Source of the DNA: a virus
IMG/VR virus record: IMGVR_UViG_3300010403_000008
Location: 1 to 54,941 of that record
Strand: one strand, 5' to 3'
DNA: 54,941 bases
The first letter of the stretch is position 1. Each line of letters starts with the position of its first letter. This document shows, piece after piece, positions 29,990-39,600 of the stretch. The notes below the pieces were generated by a model. It made no database searches, was not told where the DNA came from, and worked only from the letters and a program-made list of their open reading frames with translations. The translations under genes and the position numbers were made by a program.

Positions 29990-31759
29990 ATGGCCCAAGC
30001 CACCAACGGAACCCGTGTCACAGACGGGTCTACCACGTTTGAGGGTGGAATTGACAGTGGGCGCATCCCAACGATTGCTTCTCAGTCTAATCCACAAGGG
30101 CTTGCTCGCAACGAATTATCATGGGCAACCAACGCAACCATGCGTGGTGGGGGTATTTCCCCACGGGCAGGCTGGAAGCGATTAACCAAGATCAAGAGTG
30201 CCCCTGGACTGTTTCAGGGAGGACAGATTTACGAGCCTGATTTCGCGTTCCCATACCTGATGGTGGACATTTCAGGGCGAACCTACCAGATCAGGGTGGA
30301 TACAGACAACAGCGTTCACGATGTGACTGGCCCAGCCATGCCTGCCAATGAGGTTCAGCACTGGATCAGGCAGGGGGAACAGTTCTTAATCACTCAGGAT
30401 GGCGTATCTGAACCACGAGTTTGGGATGGGGTTCAACGACGCTTGATCAGCGCCATGGGTGGTGTCCCACCCTACCTGCCCATCGGTCAACCCATGGATT
30501 ACTTCATGGGCAGAATGTGGGTTGCGTTTGGCCGGGAGTACATGGCGGGAGATATTGTGTTCGGTCCTTCAGGAACTGCCCCGTATCAGAAAAGGGATGC
30601 GATCCTTCACAGCACCGAGAACACGTACTTGTCTGGGGGAGGGAACTTCATTGTCCCTACGGTTGCTGGAAACATTCGTTCACTGGACCATACGGCCAAC
30701 ATGGACACACAGCTTGGTGAAGGGCAGCTATACATCTCAACCAGACGAGCCATTTACACATTGAACGTTCCCCCAACCAGGGCAGCTTGGTCAATGCTTT
30801 CAGAACCATTACAGCGCATTGTCCAGAGACAGTTCGGTGTGACATCGGATCGTTCAGTTGCTCCTGTCAATGGAGACTTGTTTTACCAGTCAATCGACGG
30901 AGTAAGGTCCCTCTTGATTGCAATTCGTGACTACCAGCAATGGGGACAGTCAGCAATCAGCCGCGAACTGAACAGGGTCCTTCAATTCAATGATCGTTCA
31001 CTTTCAAGATTCGGAACAGGAATCAACTTCAACAACCGGATGCTTCAGTCTGTTCTCCCAAAGCAGACTGCTGCTGGCGTAATTCATCAGGGAATCGTTG
31101 CCCTTGACTTCGACCTGATCAGCAATCTTGGGAGCAAGCTGTCCCCCGTGTGGGAGGGGATGTCTGAGGGGTTGCAGATTCTTCAGATGTGGAGTGCGGA
31201 CTTTGGTGGTCTGGAACGAGCATTTGCAGCCATCGTTTCCCAGAACCCACTGACTCTTGGGGACATTGAACTTTGGGAACTGACTCAACAGGACAACTTC
31301 GATGAAGATGACAGGCGTATTCAGTGGTACATCGAAACCCCTGCCTATACCTGGGGCACTCAGTTCAGTCTGAAGAAGCTTGATTCTGCTGAAATCTGGA
31401 TTGATCGGTTGATTGGGAAGGTGGAATTCAAGGTTCAGTTCAGGGTGGATCAAGACCCATGTTGGTACGACTGGTTTGAATGGGAGGAATGCAATGCGCG
31501 TACTTCATGCGAACTGGCTAGTGATCCAGTCTGCTACCCTGAAGACACATTCTGTCCTGGGTATCGCGCAACAATGACACTACCGAACCCTCCCGTTCAT
31601 GCAGGACACGGAAACAATCGACCCATCAATATTGGATACCAGTTCCAAATGCGTATCTTTATCAAAGGCTACTGTCGAATCAGGGGCATACTGGTTCACG
31701 CACAGCCACGGGATAAGGCCCCGTTTGAGGGAATCGTTACAGAAAGCTTTGTCCCATGA
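29990..31759 (+). CDS. Beta-propeller-like tail nozzle / tubular protein candidate (589 aa)
   Basis: Repeated beta segments with YLMVDISGRTYQIRVDTDN, EPRVWDGVQRRLISAM, LYISTRRAIYTLNVPP and DLFYQSIDGVRSLLIAI are typical of propeller-fold tail tubular (nozzle) proteins of podoviruses. The place at the head of the tail operon fits. It starts about 45 bases from the divergent terminase. The stop overlaps the next start as ATGA. Confidence 0.62.
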   Translation: MAQATNGTRVTDGSTTFEGGIDSGRIPTIASQSNPQGLARNELSWATNATMRGGGISPRAGWKRLTKIKSAPGLFQGGQIYEPDFAFPYLMVDISGRTYQIRVDTDNSVHDVTGPAMPANEVQHWIRQGEQFLITQDGVSEPRVWDGVQRRLISAMGGVPPYLPIGQPMDYFMGRMWVAFGREYMAGDIVFGPSGTAPYQKRDAILHSTENTYLSGGGNFIVPTVAGNIRSLDHTANMDTQLGEGQLYISTRRAIYTLNVPPTRAAWSMLSEPLQRIVQRQFGVTSDRSVAPVNGDLFYQSIDGVRSLLIAIRDYQQWGQSAISRELNRVLQFNDRSLSRFGTGINFNNRMLQSVLPKQTAAGVIHQGIVALDFDLISNLGSKLSPVWEGMSEGLQILQMWSADFGGLERAFAAIVSQNPLTLGDIELWELTQQDNFDEDDRRIQWYIETPAYTWGTQFSLKKLDSAEIWIDRLIGKVEFKVQFRVDQDPCWYDWFEWEECNARTSCELASDPVCYPEDTFCPGYRATMTLPNPPVHAGHGNNRPINIGYQFQMRIFIKGYCRIRGILVHAQPRDKAPFEGIVTESFVP

Positions 31760-33498
31760 CAATTAGGCCCTGCAACGAATTTATAGACTGCGAGTGTTCG
31801 GATAATCCGTTCATCAACACGAGCGCGGAAGCACCTGACCCAAACCTGTTCTTTGCCAGAAAGTATTATGCAAATAATCCCTCACTGAATGAGAATGATT
31901 CGTGGTACGAACGATCATCTTGTTTGGGAACATGCTTCTCTGAAGTCTCTCAACAAGATGCTGAAGACTGCGCTTTGCGTAATGCCCAACTCTGCACTTG
32001 GGACCCAGTTCGGCCAGAACTGACACTTCTGTCTGATGATCCCCCATCAACCCCTCGTTCAAACATCTTTGGGAATGCAGCCGTATCGTGCAGTTCTCCC
32101 TGCCCCACAGGACCAGACTTCACATTCACGGTTCCTGCCAATACGTTTTACGCACTGACTCAGCAGGAGGCTGATGCAATCGCTCAGTCGATCTGTGATT
32201 ACAGGGCGCTGGTATTCAGGATGTGTTCTGGAGTGCCCCCTGAGCCTCCCATCTGTGACGTTACGATCACGAGCGTAATGCCGCCCACATTCACACAGGA
32301 TGCAGAGGTTGGAGACAGTGTGGCGATGGGGGTGACATTCAATTACACCGGGACTGAATCAGCAGTCTTCCTGTGGTACAAGGATGGGGTCCCATACGTC
32401 ACGACCCAAAATCCAAGCCTTACTTTGGATGATGTGCAGACATTCGATGCCGGGGTTTATCAGTTGCACATTCTGATTCCTCATTGTCCACCCGTACTGT
32501 CTCCGAATCTTACGCTAAACGTACTGTCCTGTTCCCAGACTGGTTCCCCAATCCCTGATCCATTATTTGATATAGACCAAACCCCGCAGGATTTGGGAAG
32601 CTTTGTCACCCCTCCCAATACGAGTGTTCCAGTTGGAAGCTTCCCACCCGGAAGTTTTGAGATTACGTACGAGGAAGGGGCATACGGACACACCCTTGGG
32701 ACAAACCCGTGCCCACTGGACCCATTCGCATACCATCAGGGATTCAATAGTTTTGTTGCTGTTGGGTTTCAGATTACTCAGCTATTGGGCTGGTTTGGAC
32801 AAACCTGCGCAGCAACAACTGGAGCAATTACTACGCAGATTATGGGTGGTGGTGGTCCACTAAATGAAACAGTGGACCATGAAGGCGGAAGTGCTTCGTT
32901 TGTCAGTTCTGGTCAGGATGGGGTTCCGGGTGCCCCCAATCCTACGTGGCACGTTGTTTACACCCCTTCACCCCCTCCAGACACAGCCCAATTTCAGATT
33001 GAAGATGTGGCTGAAATACTTCCCAAGCTGGCCCATCCAGACTGGACAGATAGTCCACTGATTCCAGTTTGGGATGGTAAATTTGCAGGAACCGGAGCCG
33101 ATCTTATTGCTCCAGACCAAATTGTTAGGTATGGAATCAGTGCCTCTAGTGCTTGTTCTGATGCGAAAAGACTTGGCAATAAAAAGACTGCCGAGACATT
33201 GGTTGAAGGTCCACGGACAGGACAAGAAATAGCAGATACAATAGATGGGACGGGGGACCCTGATACGGCAGGACTTGGGGCAGCCCTTTTGGCAAGTGGG
33301 ATGCTGGTTGCAACAGACAAGTACTGGTGGTTCCAGGCTTGGGACTGCTGTCATGGTGCAGGAGGGGTCGAATGCGTTCCTCATTTTTACGGATGGCTGG
33401 GTGTGAAAGAGTACGGTGCAGACATTGACGGCAATTACAGAAAGATTTACGGGCCACACCCGGAGTCTCCTGACTGTATAACAATAACAGAACTTTGA
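31756..33498 (+). CDS. Tail or virion protein with Ig-like domain (580 aa)
   Basis: The first 160 residues are Cys rich (CNEFIDCECSDNPFIN, CLGTCFSEV, CALRNAQLC). Residues about 175-265 are Ig-like: AVFLWYKDGVPYVTTQNPSL followed by DAGVYQLHILIPHC, the DxGxY signature of Ig folds used in phage adhesion. The C-terminal part ends in a WGF-like YWWFQAWDCCHGAGGVECVP. It may decorate the tail and bind surface carbohydrate. Confidence 0.6.
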   Translation: MTIRPCNEFIDCECSDNPFINTSAEAPDPNLFFARKYYANNPSLNENDSWYERSSCLGTCFSEVSQQDAEDCALRNAQLCTWDPVRPELTLLSDDPPSTPRSNIFGNAAVSCSSPCPTGPDFTFTVPANTFYALTQQEADAIAQSICDYRALVFRMCSGVPPEPPICDVTITSVMPPTFTQDAEVGDSVAMGVTFNYTGTESAVFLWYKDGVPYVTTQNPSLTLDDVQTFDAGVYQLHILIPHCPPVLSPNLTLNVLSCSQTGSPIPDPLFDIDQTPQDLGSFVTPPNTSVPVGSFPPGSFEITYEEGAYGHTLGTNPCPLDPFAYHQGFNSFVAVGFQITQLLGWFGQTCAATTGAITTQIMGGGGPLNETVDHEGGSASFVSSGQDGVPGAPNPTWHVVYTPSPPPDTAQFQIEDVAEILPKLAHPDWTDSPLIPVWDGKFAGTGADLIAPDQIVRYGISASSACSDAKRLGNKKTAETLVEGPRTGQEIADTIDGTGDPDTAGLGAALLASGMLVATDKYWWFQAWDCCHGAGGVECVPHFYGWLGVKEYGADIDGNYRKIYGPHPESPDCITITEL

Positions 33499-33500
33499 TT

Positions 33501-33872
33501 ATGCCAGACTTCGTTAAAATGCCAGATGGTTCACTGATCATGGTCGGGACACCTAAGGCCCAACCTTCAGCATGGGAACGATTCAAGGCGACAGTGCGTG
33601 CCATCCCTGATCGTTTCAGTCCCAAGCCTGCCCCATGGTGGATCGAACAGCCACGACCCGTGCCTGTTCAGGCACGAGAACCAATGATACAGGTTCCCGT
33701 GATGCAGCAGACTGCCCAACAACTACTGGCCCCGTCTCCCGGTGCTGCCCCTGTGAATGATTTCGAGGAAGCTGAGAAGGAAGCGAATAAGCGTGCAGCC
33801 ATCGTGAAGCAGCTTGGGGATGTTCCTCGAAACATGCTGGCCAATGAATTCTTTGTAGGAAGAGAACGATGA
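33501..33872 (+). CDS. Small tail-region protein (123 aa)
   Basis: ATG 33501 follows the previous stop by two bases. The middle is Pro/Gln rich (KPAPWWIEQPRPVPVQAREP) and the C-terminus helical (DFEEAEKEANKRAAIVKQLG). PxxWWIEQ recalls the PLPWWIAQ in the protein at 35712. The role is unknown; its stop overlaps the next gene as ATGA. Confidence 0.6.
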   Translation: MPDFVKMPDGSLIMVGTPKAQPSAWERFKATVRAIPDRFSPKPAPWWIEQPRPVPVQAREPMIQVPVMQQTAQQLLAPSPGAAPVNDFEEAEKEANKRAAIVKQLGDVPRNMLANEFFVGRER

Positions 33873-34918
33873 GAACCAACTTCGCAGCAGTCCGTGCATC
33901 CCGTATTCCTCAGGCTCTTGGAAAGGACTCCAAAGACGGACCATCGCTGGCATCGTACGTGAATGAAGCGCAGATTCGTTTGCTACAGGCTGCTGGTGAG
34001 GCTGGTTGGTGGGGGACATGGGCACGAATGGCATTCACAGTCAGTCAAGATGATCCTTTCATTACGGTCCCACGGGAAGTGGCCAGACTGATTGACGTGG
34101 ATGTCTGTCGCACTCCTGTCCCCATTCAGAACCAGTTTTACGAATTCCTTCAGTTCGGGGTGGGAGAACAGCGTGTTTTGCCAGAAGCCAACAGAAGCAG
34201 CGCGTGTCCAGTTGGGGTGTACGATCGGGGTGAATTCCCCACGTTCAAAGACATCACTTCTGGCAGCATGGTACGGGTCTACATGACGAATCCCGCAGAC
34301 AATACGAAACGAATCTTCTTCAGTGGAACCAACTCCGCAGGGCTTCCAATCTACACGATTAATGGAGGGAATCAGGTCAATGGGTTCTTCCTCAATCTGG
34401 ATTCCACCCAACCATTCGTTGAGTACATGGTTCCCATTGGTCAACTGACAGCTATTGCCAAGGACATTACGTACGGACCCGTGCAGGTGTTTGAAGTCAG
34501 TCTTGATACAGGAGAACAGACCCTGATTGCCGTACTTGCTCCTGGGGAAACGACTGCTTCGTACCGTCGTTACTTCCTTCAGAACCTTCCCAAGCGATGC
34601 TGTGAATGCAATCTGGACATGGCCACCACACCCATTCAGGTTTCTGCCTTGGCCAAACTGGAGATGATTCCAGTCGCTGTGGATACGGACTACCTGTTGA
34701 TCGGGAACATTCCCGCACTCAAAGAGGAATGCCTGTCAGTCAGGTATTCAGAGATGGATACGGATGAAGCGATGCGAATGTCGGAGTTCAAGCACAAGAA
34801 AGCGATCAGGCTCTTGAATCAGGAATTGATTCATTATTTAGGCAAACAACAGCCAGCCATTGGATTCAAGCCATTCGGGTGCGACACTCTTGAACGGGTT
34901 GCCCTGCAAATGATTTAA
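33869..34918 (+). CDS. Head-tail connector / tail structural protein (349 aa)
   Basis: The N-terminal region (SYVNEAQIRLLQAAGEAGWW, GTWARMAFTV, FITVPREVARLIDVDVCRTP, IQNQFYEFLQFGVGEQ) fits a conserved podovirus structural family that sits near the tail tube or adaptor. The C-terminal half is alpha/beta with YSEMDTDEAMRMSEFKHKKA. I infer a connector or tail-tube role from this pattern and from its place among tail genes. Confidence 0.6.
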   Translation: MRTNFAAVRASRIPQALGKDSKDGPSLASYVNEAQIRLLQAAGEAGWWGTWARMAFTVSQDDPFITVPREVARLIDVDVCRTPVPIQNQFYEFLQFGVGEQRVLPEANRSSACPVGVYDRGEFPTFKDITSGSMVRVYMTNPADNTKRIFFSGTNSAGLPIYTINGGNQVNGFFLNLDSTQPFVEYMVPIGQLTAIAKDITYGPVQVFEVSLDTGEQTLIAVLAPGETTASYRRYFLQNLPKRCCECNLDMATTPIQVSALAKLEMIPVAVDTDYLLIGNIPALKEECLSVRYSEMDTDEAMRMSEFKHKKAIRLLNQELIHYLGKQQPAIGFKPFGCDTLERVALQMI

Positions 34919-34921
34919 CTT

Positions 34922-35722
34922 ATGGCCACTACCCCTCTCGATTACATCCCCAAGATTAACACTGGCGTGAACGCTGGTGGATTGCCACCCGCACTCCTTA
35001 AACAAACTGCTGCCAGCCTGTCTGGCGCACTGCGGGGTGAACTGCCAGAGGATGTGCAGAATCTCCTGATGCAGCAGGCAGCCGAGTATGGGGTTGCTTC
35101 TGGAATGCCGGGCAGTCAGTTCCAGTCGTACCGTGGGTTGCGCAACTTGGGCCTGACCAGTCTGGATAGAATCAGGGGAGCAGAGGGAATCCTTGGGAAT
35201 CAGTTTATCAATCCAGCACAGGCACAGGAGATCAATTTGCGCGCAGGTACAACCAGAGCAGGACTTGCCCAAGCTGGCCTTGAACTGGCACAGCAGAAGG
35301 AACTGGAACAGGAGAAGCTGGCACAACAGGGGACCCTGACTCGTGAACAGCTTGCGAATCAGGCTTCCATTGCTTCAGCAGGGGAGGCTGGCCAGAATTA
35401 CCGGGCATCCCTTGGACTTGCTGCCAGTGCAGCAAATGCTGCTGCCAATAGGGGAGGCAGTCACGGTGGGGCTGGTATAAATATCAGTGGAGGAACCGGA
35501 AGCGGTGTCGCCTACACTCCCGGTGGAACCGGGCCAGTTGGTGGTATTTCGTACGGTTCTCCATCTGCTGGATTTGATTGGGCTGGATATTACAATGCCA
35601 CAGGATTAAGCCCGGGAGCAGGTACTACCTATGGTTCCAATGGTGTTCCAACTTATGACAATTCGTACGATGATAGTGGGTTCACGAACTACGATGATGT
35701 GATTGACTATTATGGCTACTGA
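34922..35722 (+). CDS. Internal virion / tail-associated protein with Gly-rich C-terminus (266 aa)
   Basis: Residues 1-175 are helical and Ala/Gln/Leu rich (AQEINLRAGTTRAGLAQAGL, then LAQQKELEQEKLAQQGTLTR), probably a long coiled helix. The last 90 are Gly/Ser/Tyr/Asp rich (GGSHGGAGINISGGTGSG, YDNSYDDSGFTNYDDVIDYY). Such proteins are ejected with the DNA in podoviruses. The end overlaps the next start. Confidence 0.6.
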   Translation: MATTPLDYIPKINTGVNAGGLPPALLKQTAASLSGALRGELPEDVQNLLMQQAAEYGVASGMPGSQFQSYRGLRNLGLTSLDRIRGAEGILGNQFINPAQAQEINLRAGTTRAGLAQAGLELAQQKELEQEKLAQQGTLTREQLANQASIASAGEAGQNYRASLGLAASAANAAANRGGSHGGAGINISGGTGSGVAYTPGGTGPVGGISYGSPSAGFDWAGYYNATGLSPGAGTTYGSNGVPTYDNSYDDSGFTNYDDVIDYYGY

Positions 35723-36647
35723 ACCTGGAGATACGGTTTACAATCCCAACTCATTGAGAATCGTTGGGCGGGGTGCTGACTCTTCGATTCCAGAAGGGTT
35801 CATCAGGGTCAATGACCAGCTTCAACGTTCTCAGGCAGCCCCACAACCATTGCCGTGGTGGATTGCGCAGGCTGACGAAGAAGCAGAGGCTCGTAGGATT
35901 CGTGATGAAGCCCAACGTCAGGCCAACATCGAAGAACAAGACCCAACCGGACAAGCAGCAAGGGGGATTGAACGGGCAATGCAGTTGGAGGGGGCGTTGG
36001 GTTTCGATGCAGACAGGAAGCGCGGTGTTCCCATTCAGGAAGCACTGATGAAGTGGGCACCCAAGATGTACTTCAGGAATCCAGCAGCAGTCGCAAGAAT
36101 CTCAAGGGACTTTACCCAATCTCAGCCCTTCACCCCTACCGAAACAGAAGTGGGTGGACAGCGATTGATTCAGGTGTCCCCTCGTCAATTCAGGTTCCCC
36201 CCACAACAGCAACCTGCTGTTGATGTTAATGCCCCCATTCCTGCTGTTGAAGTTAGGAGTCCCAGTGGGGAAGTATTGGGCCATGCAGTTCGTGGGAGTA
36301 GTGGGGCGATCCATCCCATGTCCAAGACCAAGGACAATCAGCAACTCTCGCCCTCACAGAAGTTGCAGGTTATGCGTGCTCAACTTACTCAGTTGAATGA
36401 TCAGCTAAAATACGCTTTGGGAAATCCAGAACTTAAAAAGTCACTAACCGAAAAGCGTGATGCAGTAATGGAATCTATTTCAGAACTTTCTCCCAGCAAA
36501 TCCAAGGCTGATTCCGCTCCTGCCAAACAATCTGCTCCCGACAAATCAGAAGCACGCAAGGAAGCTGAAGCATTGATCAAGAGCAGACCTAGAATCGCTG
36601 ATCAAGTACGTGCCCGATTCAAGCAGACGTACGGAGAGGATCTGTAA
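35712..36647 (+). CDS. Internal virion-type protein (311 aa)
   Basis: ATG 35712 lies within the end of the previous gene; a TTG at 35703 is possible. The protein is charged and partly disordered (PLPWWIAQADEEAEARRIRD, a middle with many Gln and Pro, and a helical Lys/Ser/Ala-rich C-terminus). It sits just before the giant internal virion protein and shares PxPWWI with the 33501 product. The two might interact with the same partner. Confidence 0.58.
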   Translation: MATEPGDTVYNPNSLRIVGRGADSSIPEGFIRVNDQLQRSQAAPQPLPWWIAQADEEAEARRIRDEAQRQANIEEQDPTGQAARGIERAMQLEGALGFDADRKRGVPIQEALMKWAPKMYFRNPAAVARISRDFTQSQPFTPTETEVGGQRLIQVSPRQFRFPPQQQPAVDVNAPIPAVEVRSPSGEVLGHAVRGSSGAIHPMSKTKDNQQLSPSQKLQVMRAQLTQLNDQLKYALGNPELKKSLTEKRDAVMESISELSPSKSKADSAPAKQSAPDKSEARKEAEALIKSRPRIADQVRARFKQTYGEDL

Positions 36648-39600
36648 TGCCTACTGGTTTGTTCGATGATTTGGTAGAGACGGAAGAACCCAAGCCTTCC
36701 GAAACAAAGGGGTTATACGATGATTTGGTTGATCGGGATGAGGGCACAACACTTTCTGGTAAATACTTTCCCCCCGAGGAACGTAAGGGTGTTACGTACG
36801 AGGGACATTACTACCCATCCATCTATGAGATGGAAAAGGAAAGGGAAACACAGGTTCGCAAAACACTTCCCAAGGGAGCATTCCAGCATTTCAGGGAAGG
36901 GGTAACGAAGGGATTCGCTGGCTCTGCTGCAACAGGTGGATACGTCCTGACTCAATCAGATGACAAGCTGAAGAGCCTGCTTCTGTCTGAGCAAGAGAAA
37001 CTAAAAGCTTCTGAAGGTGAACCCACCCTGACAGAGAAGGCTTCTGAGATTGCTGGTAATTTGCTGGGGGCAGGAATCACTTCTGTTGCAGGTCAATTGG
37101 CAGGTGGTGGGAAACCAGCACTGGCTGCACAGTTCGGATTACAGTCTGCGGGAGATTCATTTCTCAAGGCCGGATTGAGGGCCATGGCAGAAGGCAAGAC
37201 CCCTGACGAAGCAGTCAAGATTGCCCGGCAAGTAGCGATTGCGGGTGCAGGGATTGGGGCAGTTGAGGGGACAGTGGTTCCCACAGGTGGACTTGGGTCT
37301 GCTGGCCAGATTGCCAAGACAGCAGGTGCAGGTGGAGCGATCTTTGGCGGGGGTGCAATTGCCAGGAACGTTGCTGAACGAGCAGCAGGACTAAAGACCC
37401 CCATCATGGAGGGGGTGCCGCAGGCAGGATTATTCGGGGCAGCTTTCCCCGTCGCTTTAGGGGGAGCCGGTGCGGCAGCCAGGGCATTACTACGCAAGGG
37501 TGCCAGAACACCAGCACCGGCCCTGCCCGAGCCAATCTCTGAACCCATTGCCCCCACAGAACCAATCCCACAGGTAACACAGGAAGCCTCAATTCCAGCA
37601 CCAGAAGGCTTCCCACCGCTTCCAAGGCGTGAACCCTCGGGATTGACGATGGTTGAAGCCCCGACGCAGCCACAGCCATCCAGAGGCGAAATAAAGGCTA
37701 CTCCCGCATTGCTTGAACAACTGCCTCCCGGGAAGTTGACTGAAGTACCAGTCAGTGAACTGCTTAAACAACCAGTTGAACGTGGCCCATCACTGGCAGC
37801 GGTAGAGGAATTGGGTCAGTCCATTCGCAGGCGTACTGATTTCGAGAAGGCTCGGGCTGAAACAGTCTCCCAACAACACGAGGCAATTGTTCACCCCGAC
37901 AAGCCATTGACCGATAATCAGCTTGGTTTGATCGAAGACAGCCTTCGCAAAGCAATCCTTGAGAACCAGATTCCCGGGGAGCGTCCTGGGTTCATTGCTG
38001 GTAGTGGATTGGAGAAGTGGGCCGATGATGTCCTGTCCTCTGACCTTCGTGGAAGAATGTCCATCAATCCTGTGGATATTTTAACCAAGGACATTGCAGC
38101 GTTAACGATAAAGGGAGCCAGCGTACTGGAACGTGGGATCAGGGATTACCCAGCATGGTCTGCTGAGATGTCCAAGTTGTACGGGGAGGAGTTCAAACCA
38201 ATTTTACGCAAGGTCTATATGCAGTCCTTGCAAGTGAAAGGAGCAAATGCCCTACAGCGAGAAACAGCGCAGGTTCTTCAACCTTTGCGCGAACAACCCG
38301 GAGAAGGCCAAGGGCAAGTGCCCGTCCAAGAAAGAGTCAGAGAAGCTGGCCCACGAAGCGAACAGCCTGTACAACCGGGAGAAACCGGACAAGCGCAAGT
38401 TCCACTGACTGAGATACTTAACAAGCCAGTGCAAGAGATTGCTGCTGCCTACGAAAGCATCCCACCTGATCAAATCGCCAGCTACGGTGTAGAGAACTTC
38501 AACCGTGCCATAGGGGAAAAGGCAAGTACGCCTGAAGACATTGCTGCCTTAAAGGCGATGGCTGAATCGCACAGTGCCAGAATCAACCAGCTTAAGAAGG
38601 ATGGCAATTTCCCTGAAGCAATGAGGCTGTCAGGATTCCAGCCAATGGAGGCGTACAAGTTTGCAGTTGAGAAAGGCCAAACGAAAGGGGGTGGTACTCC
38701 TGAAAAAGCGCAAGAAACGAAAGAAGCTGTACTGACCCAACCCCAACCTGCTTCCCGTGGCATTGCAGCTTCAGCCCGGGAAGCCTTGGGTTCTGGGATT
38801 GTTCCACGTGGAACAGGCGGGTTCGTTCGCCTGCCTGAAGGGACTGAACAGACCATCCTTGGGACTGCTGGTAAACTGGCTGGCAGGTCTGCCCCACGTA
38901 CTTCTGCTGCCTCAGAACAATCAGGAAATGCCCTAGTGCGTTATGCCTCAAGCCATATCGCAGCCAAACCCATTGCCAGGGTGATGGCAACTGAAGTTCT
39001 GGGTGGGAATGCTGCCCCTGAATTCAGTGAACGGTTGGGGGCCGTGCTGGTTGAGGACAGGCTGAGAGCAATCCGTGATTCGTTTGAGCGTAATGGGCAG
39101 ACCAAACAAGCCGGAGAGGTTGGTTCCGTTATCGGTAAAGATTGGTCTCCTTTGAAGACTGAGGCTGATTTCGAGGCTGCCCTGTCTGACCCAGCCATTC
39201 AACACGCCATCGAAGTACACAAGGCCACAGTTCAGCCCGAAGCACAGAGGATGCATGAAGTCACAGAAGGGGTCGTAGCGGGTCCAGGATTGCGTACAGG
39301 CGCGTTTGTCAACCTGAAGGCAGTTCTGGAGGATCAGCCCGAAGGAACGTTCTCAGGGGCATTCAGGGGCAATCTGGAGAACCCCCGCCATCTCAAGACC
39401 AAGTTCGGGCAGAAGGCAACAGGTACGGCGCAGGAGTACGAACTGGATTACCGGACGTTGGCAGAGCGAATGATGGAGGCGAATTACGCTGAATCAACCA
39501 AGCGTGAACTACATCAACAACTTGTGGCAGATGGGTTAGCCAAGCTTGGAGTGCCGGGTGATTCAGCCCCACTGTTTCATGGGCAGAAAGGCCAACGATT